Shown here piece after piece: positions 1-9,150 of a stretch of 64,000 bases of DNA. The stretch spans positions 62,001 to 126,000 of the forward strand of contig NZ_VTOW01000004.1 in the NCBI RefSeq assembly GCF_012184425.1, in the 5' to 3' direction. Position numbers and translations under genes: made by a program. The first letter of the stretch is position 1. Every line of letters starts with the position of its first letter. Source of the stretch: Candidatus Manganitrophus noduliformans. GTDB lineage: Bacteria; Nitrospirota; Nitrospiria; SBBL01; Manganitrophaceae. Under the pieces are notes generated by a model. The model had not been told where the DNA came from, searched no databases, and worked only from the letters and a program-made list of their open reading frames with translations.

Positions 1-2
1 CG

Positions 3-2549
3 CTCTCGGACGATGGGCTCCGCGAGAAAACAGCCGCCTTCCGTCAACAGCTTGCGGAGGGGACGCCGACCGACGAAGAATTATCCAGACGACTCGAAGC
101 CATTCTGCCGGAAGCCTTTGCCGTGGTTCGTGAGGGATCGAAACGGGTCCTCGGGATGCGCCATTTTGACGTACAGATTGTGGGAGGGATGGCCCTGCAC
201 GAGGGGAAGATCGCCGAGATGAAGACGGGCGAAGGGAAGACGTTGGTCGCGACGCTTCCCGTTTATCTCAATGCGCTGACGGGACGCGGCGTTCATGTGA
301 TTACGGTGAACGACTATCTGGCGAGAAGAGACTCGCAATGGATGGGCGAGCTTTATCGATTCCTCGGACTGACGGTGGGAACCATCCAGCACGATTCGAC
401 CGATCGCGAACGCCAGATCGCCTATGGATCGGATGTGACGTATGGGACCAACAACGAGTTCGGATTTGATTACCTCAGAGACAATATGAAGTTTGACCCG
501 CAGAGTTTCGTCCAGCGGGAATTGAATTATGCCATTGTCGATGAGGTCGACAGCATCTTAATTGACGAGGCGCGAACCCCGCTGATCATCTCGGGTCCGT
601 CTGAAGATTCAACCGACCTCTACTATCGGGTCAATCAGGTCATCCCCTCTTTGAAACAGGATAAGGATTATACGATTGAAGAGAAGTCGAAGACGGCGAC
701 CCTGACCGAGGAGGGCAATGCCAAGGTCGAAAAACTGCTCGGTGTCGACAACCTCTACGACATCACAAACATGTCTTTGGTGCACCATGTGCTCCAGGCG
801 CTGAAGGCGCATACCCTTTTTAAGGCGGATGTCGATTATGTGGTCAAGGACGGCGAGGTCCTCATTGTCGATGAGTTTACCGGTCGCTTGATGCCGGGCC
901 GTCGGTGGAGCGACGGCCTGCACCAGGCGGTGGAGGCGAAAGAGGGGGTGAAGATCGCCAATGAGAATCAAACCCTCGCTTCCATTACTTTCCAGAATTA
1001 TTTTCGCATTTACAAGAAATTGGCCGGGATGACGGGGACGGCCGATACGGAAGCGGCCGAGTTCTCGAAAATTTATAATTTGGAGGTCTTGATCATTCCG
1101 CCGAATCGACAGATGATCCGGAAGGACTTCTCCGATGTCATCTATCGGACCGAGCGAGAGAAATTCGATGCCATCGTCGAGGAGATCATCGAGTTGAACA
1201 AGACCGGTCATCCCGCCTTGGTGGGAACGATCTCCATCGAGAAATCGGAGCGCCTTTCCGCTCTGTTGAAGCGGAAGGGGGTTCCCCACGCGGTTTTGAA
1301 TGCGAAGTATCACGAGAAGGAGGCCGAAATCGTCGCGCAGGCGGGGCGCAAAGGGGCCGTGACGATTGCGACCAACATGGCCGGACGCGGGACCGACATC
1401 CTTCTCGGAGGCAATCCGGAATTCTTGTTCAAGCAATATCATGCGCAACATCCCGACGCGGAGCCGCAGGTCCTCGAAGCGGCGAAGGAAAAAATCAAGA
1501 AGACATGCGAGAGCGAGAAACAGGAGGTCATCGCCTTGGGCGGGCTTCACATCATCGGGACGGAGCGGCACGAGTCGCGGCGGATCGATAATCAGCTGCG
1601 GGGCCGGTCGGGACGGCAGGGTGATCCCGGCTCTTCACGATTTTATCTTGCCCTGGAAGATGATCTTCTCCGAATCTTCGGATCGGATCGGATCTCCAAC
1701 TTAATGGGCCGTCTTGGAATGGAGGAGGGGGTTCCGATCGAGCATCGGATGGTCACCCGCGCCATTGAGAACGCCCAAAAACGGGTGGAAGGGCACAACT
1801 TCGACATTCGAAAACAGCTGCTGGAATATGACGACGTGATGAACAAGCAGCGGACCGTTATCTATAATCGGCGCAGGGAGGTCCTCTTCGGTGAGCAGGT
1901 CAAAGAGGACCTGAAGGAGATCCGGGAAGAACAGGTCGATGAGATCTTGGGGCTCTATTGCCCGGAGGGGGCCTATCCCGAAGAATGGGATACCGACGGC
2001 CTTCTGGAAACCCTCTCTCACCAGTTTAATCTCCCCTTCACCAAAGACGAATTGGGTTTGCCTTCCGTCGGAAGAGAGGCTCTGAAAGAGGAAATCGTCC
2101 GGCGGGTCGAGGAAGCCTACAGCCGAAAAGAATCGGAGATCGGCTCTGAATTGTTGCGGCATCTGGAGCGGCAAATCTTTTTGCGGATGATCGACACCCA
2201 TTGGAAAGACCATCTCCTTGGAATGGACTACCTGAAAGAAGGAATTGGCCTGCGCGGGTATGGACAGAAGGATCCTCTCAGCGAATATAAACGGGAGGGT
2301 TTCGAAATGTTCTCCGCAATGATCGACCGGATCAAGCGGGACACCATCGAGCATCTCCTGCGCGTGCAAGTGATGCGGGAGGAGAAGAAACCGATCGCTC
2401 AGGTTTTCCCCAAGGCGCAAGAGATGCAGCTGAACCGGGGAGATTCGGCGCCGGTTCGGACCGTTCAACGTTCCGAGAAAAAGATCGGAAGGAACGATCT
2501 CTGCAGTTGCGGGAGCGGGAAAAAATATAAGAAGTGCCACGGAAGATAA
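3..2549 (+). CDS. secA: Preprotein translocase ATPase SecA (5'-truncated by window)
   Basis: SecA is the motor ATPase that drives unfolded preproteins through SecYEG. The reading frame is open from base 3, so the N-terminus lies upstream of the window; about 848 residues are visible. The Walker A segment [14 protein letters not shown] and the [13 protein letters not shown] Walker B region are intact. So are the C-terminal NTPase motifs ([23 protein letters not shown]). The end carries a zinc-binding SEC-C tail, [20 protein letters not shown], which normally contacts SecB and phospholipids. The diguanylate cyclase gene starts 2 nt after the stop codon, so the two are probably co-transcribed. 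No frameshift is seen. Confidence 0.97.
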   Translation, partial: LSDDGLREKTAAFRQQLAEGTPTDEELSRRLEAILPEAFAVVREGSKRVLGMRHFDVQIVGGMALHEGKIAEMKTGEGKTLVATLPVYLNALTGRGVHVITVNDYLARRDSQWMGELYRFLGLTVGTIQHDSTDRERQIAYGSDVTYGTNNEFGFDYLRDNMKFDPQSFVQRELNYAIVDEVDSILIDEARTPLIISGPSEDSTDLYYRVNQVIPSLKQDKDYTIEEKSKTATLTEEGNAKVEKLLGVDNLYDITNMSLVHHVLQALKAHTLFKADVDYVVKDGEVLIVDEFTGRLMPGRRWSDGLHQAVEAKEGVKIANENQTLASITFQNYFRIYKKLAGMTGTADTEAAEFSKIYNLEVLIIPPNRQMIRKDFSDVIYRTEREKFDAIVEEIIELNKTGHPALVGTISIEKSERLSALLKRKGVPHAVLNAKYHEKEAEIVAQAGRKGAVTIATNMAGRGTDILLGGNPEFLFKQYHAQHPDAEPQVLEAAKEKIKKTCESEKQEVIALGGLHIIGTERHESRRIDNQLRGRSGRQGDPGSSRFYLALEDDLLRIFGSDRISNLMGRLGMEEGVPIEHRMVTRAIENAQKRVEGHNFDIRKQLLEYDDVMNKQRTVIYNRRREVLFGEQVKEDLKEIREEQVDEILGLYCPEGAYPEEWDTDGLLETLSHQFNLPFTKDELGLPSVGREALKEEIVRRVEEAYSRKESEIGSELLRHLERQIFLRMIDTHWKDHLLGMDYLKEGIGLRGYGQKDPLSEYKREGFEMFSAMIDRIKRDTIEHLLRVQVMREEKKPIAQVFPKAQEMQLNRGDSAPVRTVQRSEKKIGRNDLCSCGSGKKYKKCHGR

Positions 2550-2551
2550 GT

Positions 2552-3685
2552 GTGAAGAAAAGAAACACCGAAATCCGATCAGGCCGCAAAACATCTATTT
2601 CACGCAAAACGTCTATTTCAAATGACCCGCCTCTTCGCCTTCTTTCTCAAGAAAATGCCCGCCTAAAACAAGAGCTCCGCCAAAAAACGAGAGAGCTCGC
2701 TTATTTCATCAGCGTCGGGAAGGCCCTCACCTCAACCCTTGAACTAAAGAAAATGCTCCGGGTCATTATGAGCACCGCTCAGAAAATGGTCCGAGGCGAA
2801 TCGTGGTCGCTTCTCTTGAGTGATGAGATGAAGGATGAACTTTATTTCGAGTTGACGAAGGGGATCAATCCGAAGTCGATCAAGGGGGTTCGTTACAAAT
2901 GGGGGGAGGGACCGGTCGGCTGGGTCGCGGCGAAGGGAATTCCCCTGCTCATCACCGATTTCTCGAAGGAGACGCAATTCCAGCGAAGCGAGTTTTATCC
3001 TCATACAAAAGTGAAATCGGTCCTCTCCGTGCCGATCATCAGCAAACGGAAAGTGATCGGCGTGATCCAGATGATCAACCGGTCGGACCGAAGAGCGTTC
3101 GATCAGAACGATCTCGATCTTTTGTTAAAGTTGGTCGACCAGGCGGCCCTGGCGATCGAGCGCTCCTCGCTCTACCAGAAGATGTCCGATCTTGCGACGA
3201 CCGACGACCTGACCCGCCTCTACAATTTCCGATTTTTGGACCAGACGCTCGATATCGAAATCAAGCGATGTCAGCGCTACGGCTCCTGTATCTCGCTGAT
3301 CTTCCTTGACATGGATCATTTCAAATTGGTCAATGATCAATACGGCCACTTGATGGGAAGTCAGGTTTTGATCGAGGTGGCCCAGATCCTCCGAAAAACG
3401 CTTCGGGAGGTCGATATCATCGCGCGCTATGGCGGGGACGAGTTTGTCGTCGTTCTCCCGGAGACCAACGTGGAGACCTCTTCCCGGATCGCGCATCGCG
3501 TTCGAAACGCCATTCGCACCCATGAGTTTCTAAAAAGAGAGGGACTCTCCATTCATCTTTCCGCCAGCTTCGGGATCGCCGGGTTTCCGGAGCATGCCAA
3601 GAATAAGACCGATCTGATCCGCCTCGCCGACCAAGCGATGTACAAGGCAAAGGTGATGGGGCGAGATAAGATCTTCCTTGCATAG
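2552..3685 (+). CDS. GAF-GGDEF diguanylate cyclase
   Basis: Predicted to make cyclic di-GMP from two GTP in the cytoplasm. The first 30 or so residues are basic and low-complexity, followed by a short coiled coil, a GAF sensor domain (about 50-205) and a GGDEF domain (about 215-377). The active site is an intact GGDEF at 294-298. An RxxD inhibitory I-site (REVD, 285-288) lies exactly five residues before it, so product feedback is expected. GTG at 2552 was chosen because GGAAG lies six bases upstream; another GTG at 2534 would overlap secA. No transmembrane segment is visible, so the signal is probably intracellular. The ligand of the GAF domain is unknown. Confidence 0.9.
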   Translation: MKKRNTEIRSGRKTSISRKTSISNDPPLRLLSQENARLKQELRQKTRELAYFISVGKALTSTLELKKMLRVIMSTAQKMVRGESWSLLLSDEMKDELYFELTKGINPKSIKGVRYKWGEGPVGWVAAKGIPLLITDFSKETQFQRSEFYPHTKVKSVLSVPIISKRKVIGVIQMINRSDRRAFDQNDLDLLLKLVDQAALAIERSSLYQKMSDLATTDDLTRLYNFRFLDQTLDIEIKRCQRYGSCISLIFLDMDHFKLVNDQYGHLMGSQVLIEVAQILRKTLREVDIIARYGGDEFVVVLPETNVETSSRIAHRVRNAIRTHEFLKREGLSIHLSASFGIAGFPEHAKNKTDLIRLADQAMYKAKVMGRDKIFLA

Positions 3686-3687
3686 AG

Positions 3688-3765
3688 AATCGATATTCGT
3701 TAAACGTTATTCGTAAACCGTCTTGCTTTCCACGTTTAACGATTCACGACAAACGAGTAACGAAT
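3688..3765. repeat. Heptad-array inverted repeat (AT-richer type)
   Basis: Two arms of 35 bp (3688-3722 and 3731-3765) face each other around an 8-bp centre. Each arm parses into five consecutive 7-mers resembling ATTCGTT or AATCGTT when read towards the centre; the right arm does so on the minus strand. The element fills the gap between the convergent GGDEF and barrel genes and could act as a bidirectional terminator. Its architecture matches the G-rich heptad elements elsewhere in the window. Confidence 0.7.
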
Positions 3766-3767
3766 CC

Positions 3768-6353
3768 TCAGAAAGGCACCCCTGCGGTGAGGTAATAGTG
3801 CGGTTTCTTCTCCGCCTTGATGGTTGCGCCGACCGGAATGGCCACGTCGAACCGGACCGTGGCCGGGTAGAAACCCAAGAAATCAAGATGCCACCGAACG
3901 CCCGCGCCGACATCTTTTTTATATTCGGTAAACTGAAAAACATTTCTTGAATCGGTCACGATTCCCGTATCGGCGAAGAGCGCTCCCTGCAGCGTGTGGG
4001 TCAGCGCGGTGCCGGCCAGATTCAGATCGGTATCGTAGAGGAGGGGGAATCGGTACTCCACCGAAATCAACGCCATATTATCTCCTTCAAATCGCAACGG
4101 CGTGAAACCCCGCATTCCATCATCCCCGCCCAAAAAAAAGCGGCTGTTCTCAAAAAGATCTCCGAAGGTTTGGCCGATAAAGAACCGTGTTCCGATTTCG
4201 TGGTAGTTGGAAAAGGAGAAGACCCGGCGCAGATCGATCGTCGTTGTCACCAGGTGTTCATATTCGCCCCCGGTAAACCGCTGATCATATCCGAAGCTGA
4301 TGTTGAATTTAGGATACCGTCCCGTTAAACGCTGGATGTAGTCTCTCGCGAAGAGGGGGATATCCGGGTAGCTAAGAGAGTAGCCGACGTGAACGGTTCC
4401 GGCCGGCTCTTCTGGTGGCTTGTCTTTGGGCGTCTGGGGGCCCTCATAAGAGAGGCCGAGCGTGAGGGTGTGATTGTTCTTGAAGATGTGGCTGAACTCG
4501 ATCCGGCTGGCATTTCCCTCTTCCCTGTGGGAAAACTCGAACCCGATCCTGTTCTTGTTGTCGTAAACGGGCTGGAAGAGGAGGCCCGCTTTGTAACTGA
4601 GGGTACCGGTATTGAAGTTGTAGCTGACCCCATATCGATTCAGGAGTATTTTCCAGAGTCGCGGGTCCCGGTTGTTCAGCCGATTGGGATCGCTTGAGTC
4701 TTTGTCGGGATCGAGTTCGATCACGCTGATCGGAGAGGGGGTAATGAGGACCTCTTGATGTGTTTCTTGATCCCCCTCCCAAAGAAGGGGGATCCGCGAT
4801 CCGTTTTTTTCAACCGCCAAGATCTCGAGCGGCTCAATCCCGTCTCCATGTTTTTTTATGGTCAGGGTGGTCCGGTAGCCCTCATCAATCTTCTCCCGAT
4901 CGATCTTCTCGATTCCAAAGTCGAGCGCAGGACTCGACCTCAGCCATTGTTCAAAAAACCAATCCACCTTTCTTCCGGAAACCTGATAGAGGACCTCTCT
5001 AAAGGGGATCTTCTCCCCCGCTTGAATCTTTTTCTTATAATCCTCCACCGCCCGCTTGACGGTTTCATGGCCGACGAGGTTTCCGAATTTTGAGAAAATC
5101 GTGGTCCCCTCCGGGCGCGGATGGTTGAAGAATTGGATATCTTCATTCAAGATGGGCGCGACCCTTTCTTTAAAATAGGTCTGCCGGAAGGGAAGATCCC
5201 TGGAATAGAGGATCTCATCGATGATTGGAATAAAAGAAATCGGTTTGAGCCACTTTTCAAGGCTTGGTTTTGCTCCATATTGTTCTCGCATGAACTGTTC
5301 CGATTCCAGATCGGCCATCCCCTCGATCAGCCACGACTCCTCCCAGGGAAGCTTCTCCCGCCAAAGGAGAAGGAAAATGCCTCTCGCGATGCTCGCTTCA
5401 TGGAACCGCTTCAGCAGCGGAAAAACCTTAAAGAGCCGGTTGTTCATATAAAGGAGTTTGGAACCGGCGCTGACGAGATCCTGGTAAAGGTATGATTCGG
5501 CCATCTGCAAACGGGTCGGGGGAAGCGGGCCGGAACGTTCCAGAAAATGGAAGACCGCTTTTCGCGCCGTTCTCATCGCCTGATCCGCATAAGAGCGATC
5601 TCGCGGAAGGAAATGATAGACAAGATCGACCTCGCCTATTTTTTTCTCATTTTTGGCGAGCTTCTCTCCGATCGAGAGTGAAAAGTAAGGAAGCGCATCG
5701 GCTTTCAATAAATAACTCGCGTCGCTTCCTTCCTGGCTTTCTAATTCGAGTGGAGAGGAAGCAAGCAGGTCAAGATGCTCATTTAAGGTGAAACGGATCC
5801 GAAAACGGCTGATCGGGGGGGGGAGGAGAAAGTCCCATTTCCCTTCGGAGAATTGCGGGAGATAAGGATGCCACCCCCCTTGTAGGGTGACGATATTTCG
5901 GTTGTAGCCGAAGATTCCATACTTATTCGGGATAACCGTAATGAAATGAACCAGAAACTCGAAGCTCTGTTCGGGAGGAATCGGGGTGGGGAGGCGGATC
6001 TTCATCAGAATCCGTTTTTTAAAAAGCTCCGGGAAATAGGGGAGGTTTTGACCTTTTAAGTCTTGGATGGAGGTGATGATCTGCTCCCCCGGATTAAAAT
6101 CGACAGGGTAGGCCCGCTTGTACAGGTTTTGATTGATGTCCGGATCTCTTTCAAGATAGAGGTTCGGATAGAGGAAGAGATAAAGCTCCGAGAGAGGTTC
6201 GTCCCCGGTGTTCGTGAAAGTGATTTTCTCCGAGCCGTAAATCCGGTGTTCCTCTTCGGAGTAGGCGGCCACGATATCGTATCGAGGGGTGGATGCCGAA
6301 GCGTGAGCGGGATTCGCGATGAGCAGGAGAAGGGAGAATAATAAAATGATCAT
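3768..6353 (-). CDS. Degenerate M1-type peptidase domain fused to Omp85/BamA-like beta-barrel
   Basis: An 861-residue exported protein with a signal peptide (1 to about 18, ending AHA). The N-terminal 480 or so residues resemble M1-family aminopeptidases, with an N-terminal beta domain followed by a helical catalytic-like domain. The zinc site is degenerate: where HExxH is expected the sequence reads HEASI (318-322), so the second histidine is missing, although WLIEGMAD (341-348) recalls the downstream glutamate motif. From about residue 570 the sequence becomes a surface-antigen/Omp85-like barrel with GGDDGMRGF (RGF at 748-750, the loop-6 signature). It ends in a C-terminal phenylalanine, the usual outer-membrane signature. 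No POTRA repeats are recognised. It probably sits in the outer membrane with the peptidase-like part in the periplasm. Substrate and role are unknown. Confidence 0.75.
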   Translation of the reverse strand: MIILLFSLLLLIANPAHASASTPRYDIVAAYSEEEHRIYGSEKITFTNTGDEPLSELYLFLYPNLYLERDPDINQNLYKRAYPVDFNPGEQIITSIQDLKGQNLPYFPELFKKRILMKIRLPTPIPPEQSFEFLVHFITVIPNKYGIFGYNRNIVTLQGGWHPYLPQFSEGKWDFLLPPPISRFRIRFTLNEHLDLLASSPLELESQEGSDASYLLKADALPYFSLSIGEKLAKNEKKIGEVDLVYHFLPRDRSYADQAMRTARKAVFHFLERSGPLPPTRLQMAESYLYQDLVSAGSKLLYMNNRLFKVFPLLKRFHEASIARGIFLLLWREKLPWEESWLIEGMADLESEQFMREQYGAKPSLEKWLKPISFIPIIDEILYSRDLPFRQTYFKERVAPILNEDIQFFNHPRPEGTTIFSKFGNLVGHETVKRAVEDYKKKIQAGEKIPFREVLYQVSGRKVDWFFEQWLRSSPALDFGIEKIDREKIDEGYRTTLTIKKHGDGIEPLEILAVEKNGSRIPLLWEGDQETHQEVLITPSPISVIELDPDKDSSDPNRLNNRDPRLWKILLNRYGVSYNFNTGTLSYKAGLLFQPVYDNKNRIGFEFSHREEGNASRIEFSHIFKNNHTLTLGLSYEGPQTPKDKPPEEPAGTVHVGYSLSYPDIPLFARDYIQRLTGRYPKFNISFGYDQRFTGGEYEHLVTTTIDLRRVFSFSNYHEIGTRFFIGQTFGDLFENSRFFLGGDDGMRGFTPLRFEGDNMALISVEYRFPLLYDTDLNLAGTALTHTLQGALFADTGIVTDSRNVFQFTEYKKDVGAGVRWHLDFLGFYPATVRFDVAIPVGATIKAEKKPHYYLTAGVPF

Positions 6354-6360
6354 TTAAGCC

Positions 6361-6366
6361 ATTATA
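6361..6366 (-). promoter_or_regulatory. Candidate -10 box for the barrel-fusion gene
   Basis: A perfect TATAAT on the minus strand lies only seven bases before the ATG at 6353, which would give a leaderless or nearly leaderless transcript. The -35 match 17 nt upstream is weak (TTCATC). Confidence 0.35.
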
Positions 6367-6454
6367 ACATTTTTCTAAGAGGCGATGAATCAAAACGCTT
6401 GCAGTATAGGCGATTTGCGGTCGCATCGCCAGACCCCGATGGACGCCCCGCTTA

Positions 6455-6483
6455 TTGATTCTTCCGGCTCTTTTCGGTAGAGT
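6455..6483 (+). promoter_or_regulatory. Candidate promoter for the MidA-like gene
   Basis: TTGATT (6455-6460), a 17-nt spacer, then TAGAGT (6478-6483). The ATG at 6491 would lie almost at the transcription start. Confidence 0.4.
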
Positions 6484-6490
6484 GAGGACC

Positions 6491-7663
6491 ATGCCCAAAC
6501 CCGAATTGATTGCTTTCCTTCGTGATGAAATTGTGAAACACGGGCCGATCCCCTTTTCCCGCTTCATGGAGGAGGCTCTTTATCACCCCGCCCTCGGCTA
6601 CTACGCTTCCCCCGGCGAGAAAATCGGTCCCGAAGGAGATTATTACACCAGCAGCTCGGTCCATCCCATTTTTGGGGAGCTTCTTGCCAAGCAATTCCAT
6701 CAGATGCTTCTTCCCCTCGGGGAGGGTGAATCGGGTTATACGCTGGTCGAAATGGGGGCCGGAAAGGGAAGCCTCTGTTTCGATATCCTCCGCTATTTTC
6801 AGCGGGAAGCCCCCTCCTTTTTCAGCCGGCTTCAATATATCATCGTTGAAAAAAGCCCCGCTTTCAAGGAGCGACAGATGAAGCGATTGAAGCCGATCTT
6901 CCCGAGTCAGGTTCGATGGGAAGAGGCGGTTCCCGACCGGTTCGTCGGGGTGCTTTTCTCGAACGAACTGCTCGATGCGATGCCGGTCCATCGTCTTCAG
7001 ATCGATCGAGAAGTGGTTCAAGAGATCTATGTCGTCTGGAAAGACGACCGTTTTGTCGAAACACTCGGTCCCCCCTCCACGCCGAGACTCCTCGATTACC
7101 TTAAAAATATCGAGATCCAGTTCGACCGACCGACCGAAATCGAAATCAATCTCCAATCGGTCGATTGGATGCGCCGGGTCGGACAATCGCTGGCGCAAGG
7201 CTATGTCGTCACAATCGATTACGGCTATCCGGCGGAGATGCTCTACACCTCCCGCCGTCCCAAGGGGACCTTCCTCTGTTATTACCGGCATGCCACCAAC
7301 GAGAATCCTTACGACCATGTCGGTGAGCAAGATATGACCGCCCACATCGATTTCACCTCGCTGGCCAAAGCGGGAGAGGAAGCCGGGCTTTCCGTGATCG
7401 GATTCACCGATCAAACCCATTTTCTCATGGGGCTCGGGATTGCACAACGAATGGAGCCGTACGCGATGGAGATGGATCGGTCGGAAAAGGCGAAGAAAGA
7501 GTTCCTCGCAATGAAGCAGCTGATGGCTCCGGAGCGGATGGGACGGGTCTTCAAAATCTTGATTCAGGGGAAAAATATCCCACCCGGGCTTTCATTGGAC
7601 GGACTCCAATTTAAACCTTTTTTTAAGCTCTTGACATTAATTTTTTTCTTCTTTATGATGTGA
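6491..7663 (+). CDS. Class I SAM-dependent methyltransferase, MidA/NDUFAF7 family
   Basis: A 390-residue member of the family of mitochondrial NDUFAF7 (MidA), which dimethylates an arginine of the NuoD-type complex I subunit during assembly. Visible signs are the N-terminal PFSRFMEEALYHPALGYY segment, the SAM-binding loop VEMGAGKGS (86-94) and the NELLDAMPVHRL motif. ATG 6491 is preferred over an in-frame TTG at 6455, which would add an unlikely extension and lies inside a promoter-like sequence. The nuo operon begins 33 nt downstream, and its NuoD carries the expected HRG target region. The last ten codons overlap the nuo promoter and give an odd Phe-rich tail. Function in complex I maturation is inferred from family and position. 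Confidence 0.85.
   Translation: MPKPELIAFLRDEIVKHGPIPFSRFMEEALYHPALGYYASPGEKIGPEGDYYTSSSVHPIFGELLAKQFHQMLLPLGEGESGYTLVEMGAGKGSLCFDILRYFQREAPSFFSRLQYIIVEKSPAFKERQMKRLKPIFPSQVRWEEAVPDRFVGVLFSNELLDAMPVHRLQIDREVVQEIYVVWKDDRFVETLGPPSTPRLLDYLKNIEIQFDRPTEIEINLQSVDWMRRVGQSLAQGYVVTIDYGYPAEMLYTSRRPKGTFLCYYRHATNENPYDHVGEQDMTAHIDFTSLAKAGEEAGLSVIGFTDQTHFLMGLGIAQRMEPYAMEMDRSEKAKKEFLAMKQLMAPERMGRVFKILIQGKNIPPGLSLDGLQFKPFFKLLTLIFFFFMM
7631..7659 (+). promoter_or_regulatory. nuo operon promoter
   Basis: A near-consensus sigma-70-type promoter: TTGACA (7631-7636), 17-nt spacer, TATGAT (7654-7659). It lies inside the last codons of the methyltransferase gene, 38 nt before the nuoA start. Confidence 0.75.
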
Positions 7664-7696
7664 AACCTGCTGTCTTTTTGGAGGTTTCAGACGACG

Positions 7697-8068
7697 GTGT
7701 CGACCGATCTTTTACCGGCCAATTACCTTCCCATTGTTGTCTTTATCGCCATTGCCTTCGGCTTCGGCGCGGTCACCATTTTGGTCGGATACCTCGTTCG
7801 TCCCAGTAGACCCTATAAAGAAAAACTCTACGCGTATGAAAGCGGCATCCATCCCCTGACCGATGCGCGCCAGATGTTTCCCCTTCGCTATTACATGATT
7901 GCGATGCTCTTCGTGATCTTCGACATCGAGGTGGTTTTTCTCTATACCTGGGCCGTCGTTTTAAAAGAATTGCCCCTATCCGGATTTCTTGCGATGATGT
8001 TCTTCCTGTTTATCTTGATTATCGGGTTCTTTTACGAGTGGAAAAAAGGAGCGCTCGAATGGGATTGA
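7697..8068 (+). CDS. nuoA: NADH-quinone oxidoreductase subunit A
   Basis: A 123-residue inner-membrane subunit of complex I with three transmembrane helices. The first loop has the YESG segment and the second helix the conserved acidic motif [20 protein letters not shown], near the quinone cavity and the NuoH/J/K interface. It starts with GTG; a GAGG Shine-Dalgarno lies upstream. It is the first gene of the 14-gene operon, and its stop overlaps the downstream nuoB start region. Confidence 0.96.
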   Translation: MSTDLLPANYLPIVVFIAIAFGFGAVTILVGYLVRPSRPYKEKLYAYESGIHPLTDARQMFPLRYYMIAMLFVIFDIEVVFLYTWAVVLKELPLSGFLAMMFFLFILIIGFFYEWKKGALEWD

Positions 8069-8538
8069 TGGATCGGCAGTTCGAGTCGAATATCGTGACC
8101 GCCTCGCTCGATTCGTTGGTGAACTGGGCTCGCAAATCGGCCTTGTGGCCGATGACGTTCGGGCTTGCGTGTTGTGCGATTGAAATGATCGCCTCCGTCT
8201 CCTCCCGATATGATATCGACCGCTTCGGGGCCGGTGTTTTTCGGGCCTCCCCCCGGCAGTCGGACCTGATGATTGTCGCGGGAACGGTCTGCCGTAAGAT
8301 GGCTCCGGTGATCCGGCGAATTTACGATCAGATGCCGGAGCCGCGTTATGTGATTTCGATGGGTTCCTGCGCCACGTCGGGGAACATTTATAACAGCTAC
8401 AGCGTGGTGCAGGGCGTCGATCGCTTCGTTCCGGTTGATATTTACGTGCCGGGATGCCCGCCACGTCCTGAGGCCCTTTTTGCAGGAATCTTGCGGCTTC
8501 AGGAAAAAATCATGGAACAAAAGGTTTTCACCAAGTAG
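8059..8538 (+). CDS. nuoB: NADH-quinone oxidoreductase subunit B
   Basis: A 159-residue peripheral subunit that holds the terminal cluster N2, which hands electrons to quinone. The four ligands are present: C38, C39, C104 and C133, with the spacing known from E. coli (tandem pair, +65, +29). ATG 8059 is chosen because AAGGAG lies seven bases upstream; an in-frame GTG at 8038 and an ATG at 8068 are less well placed. The start lies 10 bp inside nuoA, so translation is probably coupled. Confidence 0.96.
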   Translation: MGLMDRQFESNIVTASLDSLVNWARKSALWPMTFGLACCAIEMIASVSSRYDIDRFGAGVFRASPRQSDLMIVAGTVCRKMAPVIRRIYDQMPEPRYVISMGSCATSGNIYNSYSVVQGVDRFVPVDIYVPGCPPRPEALFAGILRLQEKIMEQKVFTK

Positions 8539-8559
8539 AGGCGCGCCGGTGGCGCGCCT
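8539..8559 (+). other. Perfect hairpin between nuoB and nuoC
   Basis: A 9-bp GC-only-type stem (AGGCGCGCC / GGCGCGCCT) with a 3-nt loop begins directly after the nuoB stop codon. There is no T-tract. It could be an mRNA-stabilising or processing element within the operon rather than a terminator. Confidence 0.6.
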
Positions 8560-8605
8560 GAGATCGTCAGGGGCCGCTTGGTTTACACCCTACAGAGACG
8601 TTATT

Positions 8606-9094
8606 ATGCATCCGATTGCCCAAAAAATTCAGGAGAAATTTCCGGACGCCTTCGTCGGGTCGATCGAGGCCCTCGGGGAGGTATCCGTTTCGGTCAAGCG
8701 GGAGAAGATCGTCGATATCTGCCGGTTTCTTCACGACGATCCGGCCCTTTCCTTCGACATGATCACCGATATCTGCTCGGTCGATTTCCCGAACGAGGAG
8801 CTTCGATTCGAGATGATCTACCAATTTTATTCGATTCAACGGAACCATCGCATCCGGATCAAGGCCCGTGTCCCCGAAGAAGACTGCGCCATTGACTCGG
8901 TCACCGGCATCTGGAAGGGGGCTGATTTTATGGAGCGGGAAGTTTACGACATGATGGGGATTGTCTTCAACAACCATCCCGACCTCCGCCGCATCCTGAT
9001 GACCGAAGATTACGATGAAGGTTTCCCCCTCCGGAAGGATTTCCCGGTGGAGGGAAAAGGGTGGCGGGACACCTTTGAGTTTATGCCCTCATAA
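8606..9094 (+). CDS. nuoC: NADH-quinone oxidoreductase subunit C
   Basis: A 162-residue peripheral-arm subunit (30 kDa subunit homologue) that packs against NuoD and NuoB and carries no cofactor. The family hallmark appears as EREVYDMMGIVFNNHPDLRR followed by EGFPLRKDFPV near the C-terminus. The ATG at 8606 gives a family-like N-terminus; the open frame extends upstream to 8435 but that stretch overlaps nuoB. It is separate from nuoD, not the NuoCD fusion of E. coli. Confidence 0.95.
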   Translation: MHPIAQKIQEKFPDAFVGSIEALGEVSVSVKREKIVDICRFLHDDPALSFDMITDICSVDFPNEELRFEMIYQFYSIQRNHRIRIKARVPEEDCAIDSVTGIWKGADFMEREVYDMMGIVFNNHPDLRRILMTEDYDEGFPLRKDFPVEGKGWRDTFEFMPS

Positions 9095-9150
9095 ACAGAA
9101 CAATCGGTATTCGGCCCGTTGCGATAGAAGCGGGCTATTTTAGGGTAGTA

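Noticed and set aside
609-1571. 320-codon open frame antisense to secA
   Set aside because: Lies entirely within secA motifs; no independent support.
8539-8559. Terminator between nuoB and nuoC
   Set aside because: The hairpin has no T-tract and lies inside an otherwise continuous essential operon.
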